In this document: in pieces, positions 1 through 11,265 of the stretch | Position numbering within the stretch: the first letter of the stretch is position 1 | Layout of the letters: each line of letters begins with the position of its first letter | DNA from: Bimastos eiseni | Lineage: Eukaryota; Annelida; Clitellata; Crassiclitellata; Lumbricidae | Direction: 5' to 3' | DNA length: 64,000 nt | Assembly: GCA_959347315.1 (NCBI GenBank) | Contig: OY365813.1 | Coordinates: forward strand, 19,128,960-19,192,959 | Notes under the pieces: generated by a model | Database searches by the model: none | Seen by the model: only the letters and a program-made list of their open reading frames with translations | Told to the model about the DNA's origin: nothing | Translations under genes and position numbers: made by a program

Positions 1-530
1 ATCCATCAACCCATCACTCCAGCCATCCATCCGTCTATCCATCCATCCGTCAATCAATTCATCCATCAATCCATCCATTAATCCGATCATCCATCCGTCC
101 ACCCACCCACCCACCCACCCGAATCTCAGCCACACACCCACCCAAACACCCAAACACCCAACCAAAACCCACCCACACCCACCCACTCACCCACCCACCC
201 ACCCACCCACCCACCCACCCACCCGATCACTCGATCACTCAATCACTCAATCACTCAATCACTCATTCACTCATTCACTTATTCACTTATTCACACATTC
301 ACCTATTCACTCACTCACCCAACCAACCACCTACCCATCCATCCACCTATCCATACATACGTCCATCCATCCATCCATCCACCGACTTACCGACCCACCC
401 ATGCATCCACTCACCCATCCATCCATCCATCCACCCACGCATGCATGCATCCATCCATCCATCCATCCACCCATCCATCCATCCACCCACCCATCTTCAC
501 ACATCCACCCACCAATCCATCTTTTCTTCC
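1..530. repeat. CATC/CACC tetranucleotide satellite
   Basis: Imperfect tandem CATC, CACC and CACT tetranucleotides run from the window edge to about 530, with sub-blocks of pure CACC (about 190-225) and CACTCAAT/CATTCACT (about 226-300). The array is open at the left edge. Open frames across it (His/Pro/Ser/Ile-rich on plus, Gly/Trp/Met/Asp-rich on minus) are repeat translations, not genes. Confidence 0.95.
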
Positions 531-904
531 AATCATTCGTTCTTCTTCCTGTCCTTCATTCGCTCCACGAACCCACTTCAAGACATTTGCGCTCAAACGT
601 AGGTCGAAATTCGATTTCCTGGACTCACGTGCGTCGCGGAAATTTAATTTACGGAAGTTTCCATTCCGATGTCGCAGGCTTTCGAAGCTGATTACAAGCT
701 GGCGCCACATAAATCTTCCATTGATGAAGCGCCATCCACGGAAACCGTTCCGTCTGATCGTCTTACCGTTACCAATATTATTACTCTCGCTCTCCACACG
801 AAGCGCTACTTGACAATAAAGCCTTCCTTTTCCAAACAAAATACTCTAACAAACACAATAGCGAGTGGCGCAGGCCCTAAGTCTTTTAAATGGGCCGAGG
901 AGTA
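531..904. other. Unique sequence, no recognised gene
   Basis: Non-repetitive DNA between the CATC satellite and the 82-bp tandem repeat. Open frames of 78-142 codons occur on both strands, but the longer ones run into the satellite and none resembles a known family. I see no splice, promoter or RNA signal that I can support. Confidence 0.4.
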
Positions 905-1205
905 ATTTCTTGCTTTACCTCAAGTGTCGTGCATTCACACGTCAGGTATCAACGAAGGAAACGCTCTGGCAAGTAGAAAAAGGCTCATTATAAACATTTG
1001 ATTACAAAGTTACGCTTCGTCATTAAGTATCAACATAGACGATACTCCTGCAGATACAAAAAAGGCACATAGAAACATTTGATTACAAAATTACGCTATA
1101 TCATCAAGCATCAACGTAGCCGTCGCTCTTGCACACAGAAAAGGCTCTATATAAACAGCTGACTACAGAATCACTCTACATCGTTGTACACATTCTCCGC
1201 CATTC
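905..1205. repeat. About 82-bp tandem repeat, roughly 3.5 copies
   Basis: Three successive blocks share the order: A-rich run, GGCNC, TA(T/G)AAAC, ATTTGATTACAAA, TTACGCT, ATCAAG(T/C)ATCAACRTAG, CTCTTGCA. They start near 974, 1058 and 1139, after a partial unit at 905-973. The spacing is about 82 bp with visible divergence, so this is an old local tandem duplication. Confidence 0.75.
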
Positions 1206-2127
1206 GTCCGGTGAAAGACTCAATCGTACGATTCGTTTTGCAACGTCATAAAAGCGTTTTATGCTGAGGCATATCGTTGCCTTTAGGGTTTCACGTAACC
1301 ATGTAATAACTCGCATCCATGTTGTATACGATATCATGTGGTTTAACGGCTTCCTATGGCCGCTGGGGACACAACATATTTTCTCAGTTTATAGCAAAAC
1401 ACGTCTTTCGGATGGAAACATAGCATTTTTCCACCGACATCGTGATGAAATAGACCGCTGCCTTTTTTCATTTATAATTCGCTTATTAAAAACAGTTATT
1501 GTTCCCGACACAAGTAGAAAGGTCTTTATCGGAGTCGTGAATGAATTTTCGCGTCTCAGAATCTAGAATCGACCTATCGAAATAGGATGGACCATTTCCC
1601 TTTCTGTAATGATGCAGCGCTCGTGGATAAGTCGGTGCCCTGCGTTTGGTATTAGAGTAGCTCCTTAGACTGTGGATTTAACGATTACGTAGTATGTATC
1701 TTTATATGTGTGCATACGAGTGTGTGTGCGCGCTAACTTAGATATATAGGCTAATGAATACGACTTCACAATAACGCAAATCAAGACAACGCCGACGACA
1801 GTAGGCCTAATAATGATTACGTTTTAAGCAATGTTAGGCCTACGCTTACAACAATACGGTAAACGTGATTAGAATAGTCGGAAAATGTCCACGTGCTTCT
1901 GAAACGACGAAAGCCGCAAATGAAACAAAGCGGATGATTTAGAATCAGGAATAAACGAAAGGCTATAACATGAAAAGATGACACACTGCAACAGCAGCAA
2001 GGACGAGATTAATATATCTCTAAAAGTTTCGTAAGGCGCATGTTGAGAAATCGAACGTTACCGTAAGATCCACCAGCATGGGTCAAGGTCTTTGCTAATT
2101 ACGGTAACGTGCCGAAGAATTACGAGC
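1206..2127. other. Unique AT-leaning DNA; one unrecognised 101-codon frame
   Basis: A stop-free frame of 101 codons lies at 1261-1566 on plus. It has no recognisable domain, signal peptide or splice context, so I do not call it a gene. A short TA/TG-rich tract lies near 1695-1730. Nothing else is supported. Confidence 0.4.
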
Positions 2128-2185
2128 ACACACACACATATACACACCCACCCACACACACGCGCGCGCACACACACACAACCAA
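2128..2185. repeat. CA/CG dinucleotide microsatellite
   Basis: Interrupted CA repeats with a short CG alternation in the middle. Confidence 0.9.
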
Positions 2186-2329
2186 CCAAAAACACAATAA
2201 TTCAACCAAAGAAATAGTCAATTGATACGACAACAGTAGTTTAAAATGACACGATAACATAGGACAGTCGAGTGGCACCGAAATTGGGACCAAAATTATA
2301 CTCGTCTCAAGACTCTTCTTTTTTGAATT

Positions 2330-2412
2330 GCGGGGTCCGCAGCGCTCCTGAGTAGTAGCCTTGAAGGGCGCTATATAAATTTTCGTAATGAATGAATGAA
2401 TGAATGAGTCAC
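2330..2412 (-). repeat. Dispersed repeat copy (TTTATATAGCGCC family)
   Basis: Read on minus, this copy has CATTCATTACGAA, then ATTTATATAGCGCCCTTCAA, then CTACTACTCAGGAG. The same blocks occur in the same order near 37556 and 45520. It abuts a GAAT tetranucleotide run. The three long copies and several partial ones (6598, 30045, 49498, 54356, 59530, 63028) show a moderately abundant interspersed family. I cannot assign it to a named SINE or transposon. Confidence 0.7.
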
Positions 2413-2723
2413 TCGCATAAGAAGAACAACGGCGTCTATACTCATCCAGGAATAGACTACGTAGGGCATAACACGGATCAAGAGATCTGAGAAGCAATAA
2501 TCAGGATTACCGTTAGTCTGTTTCCAGATGACGGCGAAGATACCGGAGAATATATGAGCCAGAATTGCGGCGTTAACTGCCATCCAGTCGCCGCAGTTTA
2601 TTCCACTATCCACTGATACTGCTGCTGCTGCCTCTTCCAGAATTCCCGCATCCGAGGCTGATGCTTCTGATGCTGCTTATGCCAACGCTCGTCGCGGGTT
2701 AGCGTGGGAAGGTTGCGAAAGCG

Positions 2724-2903
2724 ATGGACCTACATCCTCTTCCGTCCTTCCTTCGTCGTCACTGGCATCTGGTTATGAAATCTCCATCCGCATCTCCAGT
2801 TGCCATGGAGCGCAGCAGCAGCAACCGCTGCACCGCCGCCGCGTGCGGTGTTGCGATCGACGCGGCCGCGCTCAACGTCGTTAGCGCGCGCGGTTCGCCG
2901 AGG
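2724..2903 (+). CDS. Possible GC-rich first coding exon, unrecognised
   Basis: An ATG at 2724 opens a frame that runs to GAG|GTGAGC, a strong match to the vertebrate/invertebrate 5' splice-donor consensus, near 2900. The segment is CpG-rich (it contains GCGATCGACGCGGCCGCG), unlike the AT-leaning surroundings, as expected for a promoter-proximal exon. The encoded stretch of about 59 residues is Ala/Ser/Arg-rich and matches no family I know. No partner exon was identified downstream before the minisatellite at 3045. It could equally be a CpG-rich regulatory segment or non-coding. This is an inference from composition plus a donor motif only. Confidence 0.2.
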
Positions 2904-3044
2904 TGAGCCGAACGCTCGTAATGTGACGACTGGCAGGAGTGAGAGAGGGACGGAGGGAGGGAAGGTGTTGGGGAAAGAGGGAGGAGAGAAGTAGGGAGGG
3001 AGTGGTGTAGAAAAGGAGGGAATAGGAGTAGAACGGTCAAGCTG

Positions 3045-3540
3045 CAATAACTGTCCCCAGTCAATGGACATCTGTCCTCAATCAACACATTGTTGGCCTT
3101 AGTCAATGCATGATTGTCCTCAGGCAATTTTCATTTGTCCTCGATCGACACATGCTTGGCCTCAGTCAGCACATGGCTGCCCTCAGTCATTGCACATCTG
3201 TCCTCAATCAACACACTGATGTCCTCTGTTAACGCATAACTGTCCTCGGTCATTGAACATCTGGGGATCAAGGGACAGGACACACAGGGAATGATGCAAA
3301 TGCCAAGTGAGGAAAACGATGCATTGACTGAATAAAGATGCGCGTTGACTGAGGACAAGTTTCATGCTGATTTAGGACAACTGTGTATTCATTGAGGACA
3401 GATGTGCAATGTCTGAGGACAGCTATGCGTCGACTGAGGACACTTCCGTATTGATTGAAGACAGTTCTGCATTGACTGAGGACAGCTGTGCATTTGCAGA
3501 GGACAGTCATACATTGATTGAAAACATCCTCCATTGAGCG
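3045..3540. repeat. Mirrored (inverted) 30-bp minisatellite
   Basis: The left arm (about 3045-3265) is a degenerate 30-bp tandem repeat with the core TGTCCTCAGTCAATGCACA. The right arm (about 3310-3540) is the same unit in reverse complement (core TGCATTGACTGAGGACA). A centre of about 45 bp, rich in GGGA/CACA, separates them. Because the unit is a multiple of three, minus-strand open frames with 10-residue periodicity arise; these are not genes. The layout resembles foldback elements, whose arms are short tandem units. Confidence 0.8.
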
Positions 3541-4254
3541 AGTACATCTGTACCTTGACAGATGTCATCCACAACATGAATGGAAACATTTTACACTGAC
3601 TTAATATCGCTAAGGAGAGTCGCGCATCGACTTGACGGCAATGAATAATTGGTTCAAGATGGCTGTTCATGCTTCAGAACCTTTCAGTGTTGACCGCAAA
3701 CAGTGTTGTTTTAACCGAGTACATTTATATTGCGACACAGAGCAGTGAAACCTCGACCGAGCGGGAACAGTCATCCCTGAACGAGGGACAGTTGCACCTC
3801 AAGCGAGCAAAAGTAGTCAAACCCCGAATTAGTGTCTTTAACACTTATCTACCAGCGACACGTAAATTTCAACCGGGGGAGGGCCACCGAGGCTTCTATG
3901 TACGGAGTGCATATAAACATCGGGTGGAGCCAGTTAAGACGTGAGTGAAGGATCATAAGACGTGCCAGGATATACTATGGACGATGAGGCGAGGAGCGGG
4001 AGGGAGGACCCTGTTGCGTCAATTATGCAGGGAGTCAGATTGCTTATCGATTGGCGGACACTGGACAGCGTCCGAGTAGTTACAGCAGAAGCGAGGACAT
4101 GGCGGTGTGCTGGGTAACCCTCTCCCCGTCTCTCCATCCCAAACTCGTTTGTTCGGATTCTGGACCTGGAAATACTGGATTGCCATGTTACTTGCTGAGG
4201 CGACTGGAATACTTATGAGCGATAATAAAGGTCCGGCGATCTAAAGGCTCGCTG
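3541..4254. other. Mostly unique DNA, decayed minisatellite edge
   Basis: Down to about 3800, degenerate half-units of the neighbouring minisatellite remain (spaced GACTGA and GAC-AG motifs). From about 3800 to 4254 the DNA is unique. No gene, RNA or transposon end could be supported. Confidence 0.4.
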
Positions 4255-4765
4255 TGTGTCAGTCTTTCTGTCTCTGTCTCTCTCTCACACTGTCTCTGTC
4301 AATGTCTCTGTCTCTGTGACTGTCCCTATCACTGCTGCTGTCTGTCTCTGTCGCTGTCTCTGTCCCTGTTCCTGTCTATGTATATGTATGTCTCTGTAGC
4401 TATCTCTGTCTCTGCCTCTGTCTGTCTGTCTGTCTGTCTGTCTCTCACTCTCTCTCTCTTTGTCAGTCTCTCCTCTTTCTGTCTTCCTGTATCTCTGCAT
4501 CTGTCTCTTCCTGTCTGTCTGCCAGCCTGTCTGTCTCTGTCCTTGTCCTTCTCCCTTTCCCTCTCTCTCTCTCTCCTTCTCCCTATACCTCTCCCTCTCC
4601 CCTCTCTTCTCTCCCCTCTTCCCTCTCCCGTTTCCTTTCTGCTCTCTCCCCTGTTCTCGCTCTCCCTCTCAGTCTCCCTCTCAGTAACCCTCTCCCATTC
4701 TTTCCCTCTCCCTCTCCCCTCCTCTTCCTCTCCCTTTCCCTCTCCTCTCCCTCTCGTTCTATATC
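4255..4765. repeat. Pyrimidine-rich CTGTCT / CTCTCC satellite
   Basis: CTGT/CTCT mixtures grade into CTCTCCC toward the right. The strand asymmetry is nearly complete (plus strand pyrimidine). Ser/Leu/Val-rich plus frames and Arg/Glu-rich minus frames are shadows of the repeat. Confidence 0.95.
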
Positions 4766-5107
4766 TCTGCTACGGGTAATTAAGCCTCCGTTCACACGCA
4801 TCCTGATGGCCAACTAATTCTATTCTTAGTAACACCACGTGCCACTCCTCGTAGTTTGAAGTGAGGTCACGATTAAAGACCGCCTAATGGAGAAATGAGT
4901 AGACATGTTTCAGGGCGATTTATATAGCACATTTTTAGTACCTCACAACAGTGCGAGGTCCGATATATTCTCTGAGCTAACGATTTCTATTAACACCGTT
5001 ATCTTGGAAGTGAGGAAAAACAGATAATTGTCTCATTATGTGTCTACAAGCCTGTCTTCACGTACGTGTCTAATTGCATCTATCTGATTGTCTACCTTCA
5101 AGTATAG
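4766..5107. other. Unique DNA, nothing recognised
   Basis: Ordinary AT-leaning sequence between the pyrimidine satellite and a SINE fragment. No open frame or motif of note. Confidence 0.4.
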
Positions 5108-5362
5108 GGGCCTATTTAGGACGCAATGGGCACCTTGCATGACCGCCGACAGTTAAATTCGACTCCTGCAATATTTGTAATCATACGGCTTGTTATTTTG
5201 GAATTAAGCGATAATAATAATAATGACAATAATAATAATTATTATTATTAAACTGTCGTTATTTATATTATTTGTTTATCTATTATTCTTACTATTATTA
5301 TTACTATCATATGTCATTATTATTGTTGTTGTTATTTTTATTATTATTATTATTGATCATCA

Positions 5363-5403
<41 letters not shown>

Positions 5404-5432
5404 ATCGTCATCATCATCATCATTCAACGATT
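5108..5432 (+). repeat. SINE body fragment with ATT/ATC tail
   Basis: The segment at 5108-5180 (CACCTTGCATGACCGCCGAC, AGTTAAATT, GACTCCTGCAAT) matches the body of the SINE at 53036 (GCCTTGCATGGCTGCCGACA, CACTCCTGTAAT) and a fragment at 18186. It is followed by (AAT/ATT)n and then (ATC)n to about 5432. A trinucleotide tail after the body also occurs in the 53-kb copy, as expected for a SINE 3' tail that then expanded. Confidence 0.65.
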
Positions 5433-6125
5433 GTGCCGAAGTCGCACATATTATGGACAGTTGATCGTGCAAAAGCTGGCCTCCATATGTATGCACATGA
5501 CACACGCTGATCCGCAGCATTTGACTCCACAGAGGCGAGAGAGACGGCGCTAACTTAATCGAAGGTCGACGACATCTGTAGCATTACTCAGACAGTGGCA
5601 GAAATATTCTCACATCCGCCTGGCTTTATAAGTCTCCCTCACATACATGTACATCCCTTACTTATGAATTCGTCGGAGGCTTCATTTATCGCCCAGGTAC
5701 CCGCCCGCTGCCATTTCGACGCCACTGCTGACGTGGATCCGGTGACGTAAGCAAGCAGACGACGGCTGCGGTGCGAACCCCCAGAGGACCCGGATATTGG
5801 TGTGCTTACCCGTGCAGTATCGGGCTGTGTGTTTTGGCTGAATGGTCTCCCACGACGTTGCTGTTGCTGACGGTTTGTCCGTCCGTCTGGCGTTGATAAT
5901 TAGCGACCGAACAGTGGTCGCGTTTTGGTGAAGTTCATGCCAGCCTGTAGTTTGTTGTTCCGGCCAAAACAAAGTAGCAGTGCGATCGCGCTAGTTGCTC
6001 ATTCCGTCTCAATATTGACCGAGAAGGCCGAGACCGAGAAAAGGAGGTCGCTGACAGTTCCAACTCGCGCTACCTAAAAAGCGATGATCCGTGTGAGTAT
6101 ATATTATAGTCAGAGAGAGAATCCT
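5433..6125. other. Unique DNA with a CpG-richer segment (5690-6060)
   Basis: The stretch 5690-6060 is richer in CG dinucleotides than its surroundings and has a 96-codon minus open frame (5682-5972). No domain is recognisable and no splice context convinces me. It may be a CpG-rich regulatory region; I cannot assign a gene. Confidence 0.3.
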
Positions 6126-6430
6126 ATTTGCATTACATTACATTACATTATATTATGATCACATTACACTACATTAACTTACATGAGATTGCGTAAAATT
6201 ACATTAAATAACAATAAATTACATCAAATTATTATATCCAATTACATTCAATTATATCACGTCACATCAATTTACATCGCATTACAGTTCGTGACATTAA
6301 CGTACACTAGACTACGTCAAATTACAGTGAATCACAGTAAGTAACATTACATACACTACACTACAGTCACTATTTTAGTTTGCATTACATTACATGATAT
6401 TACATTACACTACATTACATTGCATCACAT
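6126..6430. repeat. ATTAC-type pentanucleotide satellite, degenerate
   Basis: Degenerate CATTA/ACATT pentamers run for about 300 bp. Clean arrays at both ends (6130-6155 and 6380-6420) bracket a more diverged middle. Confidence 0.85.
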
Positions 6431-7074
6431 TAAATTACAGTACTATGCATTATGGGAGTATCCTTCAAAAACATTCATTGGCTGCTGGCATCTAAGGCGA
6501 CTCCTTATTCCGCGACCTTCATTCCGTAACGAAGCGCCTCATGAATATTCCATTCGGTCGACACGACAGCACGTGACCGGCCACTTACCAAATCAGATTT
6601 ATATAGCGCCTCGGCAGGACTTTCCATGCAGCGCGTCGATCAAGTGAATTGACTTAGCCTGAGTCTACACAATGAATTGTTTCCAGACGGTCAGCGAAGG
6701 AACCTACCGCGGGGCGTCCCATGGGCGATAATAGACGTCGCATGTCCGGACCGTAAAGAAGCCAATTCCGCAGACGGAGCTAAACGACAGACGAAATGGG
6801 GGGAAGTGGAGGATAGACGTTAGTACGGAATGGACAAAACGGGGAATTTATAAACGGAAGTTAAAGACGACGAAAACACGCGGTAAACGAAGTGGAGGTG
6901 GATCTGGGAGAGCGTGGAAAACATGATGTCGGCGAGGCCATAAAGGGAATTCAAGATAGATTTATGATGGAAAAGCGAACGTTTGATTTTAGAGCACTGG
7001 GTCTTGAATACATTATGATGCTTATGAAAGCCATTTTGGGATGCGCAAACTTCTAAGGATTATCATGATAAGAG
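6431..7074. other. Unique DNA; short TTTATATAGCGCC motif at about 6598
   Basis: No gene recognised. A partial copy of the TTTATATAGCGCC dispersed repeat begins near 6598. A purine-rich unique stretch follows to the AAT microsatellite. Confidence 0.4.
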
Positions 7075-7172
7075 TATAATGATAACAGTAATAACAATAG
7101 TAATGATGATAATGATAACAATAGTAATAACAATAATAATAATAATAATAACAATAATAATAATAACAACAA
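7075..7172. repeat. AAT/AAC trinucleotide microsatellite
   Basis: Interrupted AATAATAAC triplets; short and imperfect. Confidence 0.85.
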
Positions 7173-7737
7173 CAGCATAAATAAACGAACAAATGATAAC
7201 ATTGACGATAATTGCGTTTTAATAATTATTGTCGTTAAGATAATTATGATGAGTGATAATTATATTAGCTGGGAGTAGGCGATCGAAACAAAAGGGTTTT
7301 GGATTTTGACCAAGTCTTTCACTTGCCATTACTTGGTCATTCGGTATTGACGATAAGGAAACGCATAACGATAATGAAGCAAGAAGGCGACGGTCGCATA
7401 TACTGTAAGGGATGTTAAGGGAGGACTAAACTACGGTAATGGCAGTGCATCTATCGTCGTAACATCGAAGCATCGGACAAACGAGAAGAGCTTTATTGGA
7501 ACGGGCGCCATGCAAGTCACGTAGGCAATCGCTCTGGCTCGATGTGGCTCGGTGTGTCTCTCCATCAAGGCCACACGTAGAACACATTCACGAAAAAAAC
7601 AGTTTCATAAGCTTTGACTGTGCAATCCCCTTTGACGTGGCTTCTGTGTAACAATGCGGTTGGTGGACGTATAATATGCTGGTTGAATGGAAAAAACTCT
7701 TGCTGGTAACGCAGGGAGTAGTAGTGTTGTAGTGTAG
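7173..7737. other. Unique DNA, nothing recognised
   Basis: No open frame, RNA signal or transposon end that I can support. Confidence 0.4.
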
Positions 7738-7742
7738 TGTAG

Positions 7743-7812
<70 letters not shown>

Positions 7813-8073
7813 TTATATATATATATATTTATATATATATATATATACAAGTTCTGACACAATTTATGTTCCAATTCCTGTTACGAAGAAATATTTGTTC
7901 AAGTAATATCTATTCAACAATCAATGAAGTGCAAAAACACACTGATCAGCTACAATAATTATCTCATTTTACCTATACAGACAACGTACCGCTAAAAATG
8001 TATTACAATGATCTTCGTTCTGAAACAAGTCCTATTGCTATTTCTATTTTCGTTTCCTGCAGCGTTTTTCAGC

Positions 8074-8102
<29 letters not shown>
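7738..8102. repeat. CT then AT dinucleotide tracts
   Basis: A CT run (about 7742-7765) passes directly into AT/TTTATATA repeats (to about 7847). A second pure AT run sits at about 8074-8101. About 220 bp of unique DNA lies between them. Confidence 0.9.
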
Positions 8103-8105
<3 letters not shown>

Positions 8106-8285
8106 ATTCTTTTCACGTTCTAAAAATAATTCCTAACTTTCGTTCTTATTCTCGTTAACATAAATTGATGATTTTACTTCAAATTCCCATTTCCGTTAAC
8201 GAAAATATCAATGTTTGTAAGTCCTTCACGCAGAATAGTTTCTCAGTACTAAAAAGGTCAGCTAATAAGAAAATATTGAAAGCGT

Positions 8286-8585
8286 GGCGCTTTTGCGGCC
8301 GAAACTTCTGCCTCTCAACGCACGGAAAAATGATTCTGCGGCCGATAATTCTTCGCATATGTCTGAAAACGACACTGACCTTGACCCTAACCGACCCTCA
8401 GTATCGGGTATGCTTAATCTGACCCTTACCGACCCTAACGACGAATTATAAACATTTTAGGTGTTCTAAAGGTTGCACAAGCGCGGATGTCTTTACTCAC
8501 TAAATGTTTTACGTGTTCGGCCGTAGAAGTGACATTTTCGTTTGTATTGCGGCCGAGCTTTCGTTCGCAGAAGATTTATTATGAT
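8286..8585 (-). repeat. Dispersed repeat with TCTGCGGCCGAA motifs
   Basis: Read on minus, 8515-8582 (AATAAATCTTCTGCG, CTCGGCC, ACTTCTACGGCCGAAC) aligns with 29425-29515 on plus (GATAAATCTTCTGCGGCC, ATTCGGCC, ACTTCTGCGGCCGAACCC). Further GCGGCCGA motifs occur at about 8293 and 8338. This is an interspersed element of unknown class, with one inverted copy 21 kb away. Confidence 0.6.
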
Positions 8586-8895
8586 TTCTTTTATTAAATA
8601 GCAGTTTGCAAGACAATATAACGAAACAAAAGAACAACTGGTAGCAAGACAATAAAAAAACAATAGTATATCAGTTAGCAACACAATATCACAGAACAAT
8701 GGAAAAACATTTAGTAAGACACTATAATACAACAACAGTACATCATTATCAAAACAATAAAAGCAAAACAATAGTGCAGCAGTTAGAAAGACAGTATATA
8801 ATAAAAAACAATAGCACAATAAATTAGCAAAAGAAACAATAGTACATAATTTAGCAAGATAACATAATAAAACAATAGCAAAGCAATTAAAACAG
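8586..8895. repeat. A/CAATAG-rich degenerate minisatellite
   Basis: Repeating blocks of TTAGCAAGACAATA and AAAACAATAGTACA, with a period of about 35-45 bp, run across this stretch. The Cys/Phe/Leu-rich minus open frame of 140 codons (8493-8915) is produced by the repeat. Confidence 0.7.
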
Positions 8896-9241
8896 AACAA
8901 CGCAAATGAACACACGACCTCAACATATATCTACGTCATGCAAATGACTTTTTCGAAAGTTCAGCGCACATCTTCCAACATCGGATGGCAAAGGATTAGT
9001 GGAATGTCTGTTTTGCAGAAAGTTCTGACCTTTCCGTGGAGCTTTTTCCTGCTCCGTTGGTCGTCAACCTTTCCTATAAAAAAGACGAAGCGGCGCCTAC
9101 ACACTTAGCTGCGACGGAAGAGTCCACGAATTCCTCTGATTGATGTTAAGCGGATGGAAATGTTCAAAGGGTGAATCGAGCATCGGCAGCAAACGCCGAT
9201 GAATCCCTTCTATGACCGCTTTGCATACAACCTTGGTCACC
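8896..9241. other. Unique DNA, nothing recognised
   Basis: No gene or element end found. Confidence 0.4.
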
Positions 9242-10170
9242 CTCACCGTCTGTCTATTCAATCTGTGTCTCTGTCTATGTCTCTGTATGTGTGTGTGTGT
9301 CTGTCTCTGTCTATGTCTCTTTCTCTTTCCCTGTCCTTGTCTCTGTATCTGTATCTGTCTCTGTCTGTCTCTGTCTCCGTTTCTGTCCGTGTCCGTGTCC
9401 CTGTCTCTTTCTCTGTCTCTGTCTCCGTCTCTATCTTTGTCTCTTTCTCTCTCTGTCTCTTTCTCTGTCTATATCTCTGTCTCTGTCCCTATCCCTCTCT
9501 CTGTCTCTGTCTTCTTTGCCTCTGCCTCTGCCTCTGTCTCTGTCTCTTTCTCTGTCTATGTCTATGTTTCCGCCTCCGTCTTATTTGTCTCCGTCTCTAC
9601 CCCTGTCTCTGTCTCTGACTCTGCCTCTGCCTCTGCCTCCGCCTCTGTCCGACTGGCTGCCTATCTGTGTACATGTGTGTAGGTCTGCATCCAAGCCTGC
9701 AGTCTTCCCGTCTGCTTGTATCGTGTTCCTTTCCACTTGACCTCATGTCTGTCTGTTCGTATGTCCGTCTGCTCATCGTCATGTATGCGTGTGTTTGCCT
9801 GCATGTCAGTTTGTATCGGCGAGTCTGTCTCTTGTCTGTCTGCTTGTATCTGTGTTTGTATGCTTGTCTGATTGCATGTGTTTGAGCGCATATCTGCCTA
9901 TGTTTGTGTCTGTATGTGAATGTCTGTGTGTATGTCTGTTTATGTGTGTGCTTGTCTGTGTGTCTGCAGTCTGTGAATGTGTCTGTCCGTGTGCGTAGTC
10001 TTTGTGTGTATGTCTTTGTGTGTCTGCCTGTTTGTTATGTGCCTATACCTGTGTGTGTCAGTCTGTGTGTGTGTGTCTTTGTATCTGTGTGTGTTTGTCT
10101 TTGTGCGTCTGCCTGTATGTGTGAAATGGTGTATGTGTCTGTGTGTGTCTCTGTATGTCTGTCCGTCAGT
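9242..10170. repeat. CTGTCT then TGTGTCTG satellite
   Basis: Plus-strand (CTCTGT)n runs from 9242 to about 9655, then a TG/CTG-rich mixture to about 10170. Several overlapping frames of 70-156 codons (Ser/Leu/Val/Cys) are repeat translations. The segment about 10020-10165 is nearly duplicated at about 20069-20210. Confidence 0.95.
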
Positions 10171-10800
10171 CCGAACATGGTCCCGCGGTATCTCTCCCGA
10201 ATAGGATTTAATTAAGATGCCGGGCAATCCGTCATTTTTCTTGTCGACCGCTTAGATTCTCGGCACCATATTTAACTCCTATAACCCTGTAACGGGGGGG
10301 GAGATGAGTATTGACCAAAGGGTGAGACGACGCCAGCAGCCACCATCCCCCACTCGTCCACCAGCCTCAGTATCCGATCAGCATCTTCAGTGACGGACGA
10401 CGACTTCATCCATCATCCGTTGGAATCCCGAGCAACACCTTGCACCATCTCGCAGACAATATACGATTTTTCTTGCACATCATACACAAATTATACTCCT
10501 ATTAAATATACTCCTCATAATATATATGTGCATATGTGGTTGTATATATATATATGCACATGTATATATATATACACTCTTGTACATGCAATGTACATTG
10601 ATATACCTATTCTATCGCATCTCTTATTCTCTGTGACCTAACTTATCTTATCTTCCTCTTGTTTTTACACATGAATAGCTTAACTTCTTATTATTAATCC
10701 TGCTACGATGGCCGCTGACGTCAACACCTTGCACCATTTCGCAGACAACGTACGATTTCTTTTGAGATAATTGTTGGATTTCAGTTCATACAATTAACGT
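10171..10800. other. Unique DNA with short AT runs
   Basis: AT dinucleotide patches lie at about 10515-10575. A single TGACGTCA octamer lies near 10718. No coding region recognised. Confidence 0.4.
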
Positions 10801-10889
10801 CGTCGTACCCTCATCATCATCTTCGTCGTCGTCATCGTCGTCGTTATCGTCATCATCGTCGTCATCGTCATTATTATTATTTTTTTATA

Positions 10890-10923
<34 letters not shown>

Positions 10924-11127
10924 CATTATTATTTTATAATTATTATCATCATCATTATCATCATCATCGTCCTCATCATCATCATCATCATCACCACCAC
11001 CACCACCACCACCACCACCACCACCACCACCACCACCACCACCACCACCACCACCACCACCACCACCACCACCACCACCACCACCACCACCACCACCACC
11101 ACCACCACCACCACCACCACCACCACC

Positions 11128-11186
<59 letters not shown>

Positions 11187-11229
11187 ATGATTTTTATTAT
11201 TATTTTTATTATTATTTTTATTATTTTTA

Positions 11230-11263
<34 letters not shown>

Positions 11264-11265
11264 GA
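10801..11265. repeat. Compound trinucleotide array ATC / ATT / ACC / ATC / ATT
   Basis: The order is TCG/TCA, then TTA, TCA, about 50 uninterrupted ACC triplets (about 10993-11142), TCA, and TTA to about 11262. The minus frame (poly-Val, poly-Met, poly-Asn) is a shadow. The homogeneous ACC core points to recent expansion inside an older, more mutated array. Confidence 0.97.

Noticed and set aside
3131..3534. Minus frames with a 10-residue repeat resembling a repeat protein
   Set aside because: Generated by a 30-bp minisatellite that also inverts; no start context and no conserved residues outside the repeat.
9199..9740. Ser/Leu/Val-rich frames over CT/CTGT tracts (also at 4378-4813, 23227-24057, 35167-35503, 47714-48108)
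   Set aside because: Pure pyrimidine repeat shadows; codon content follows the repeat period.
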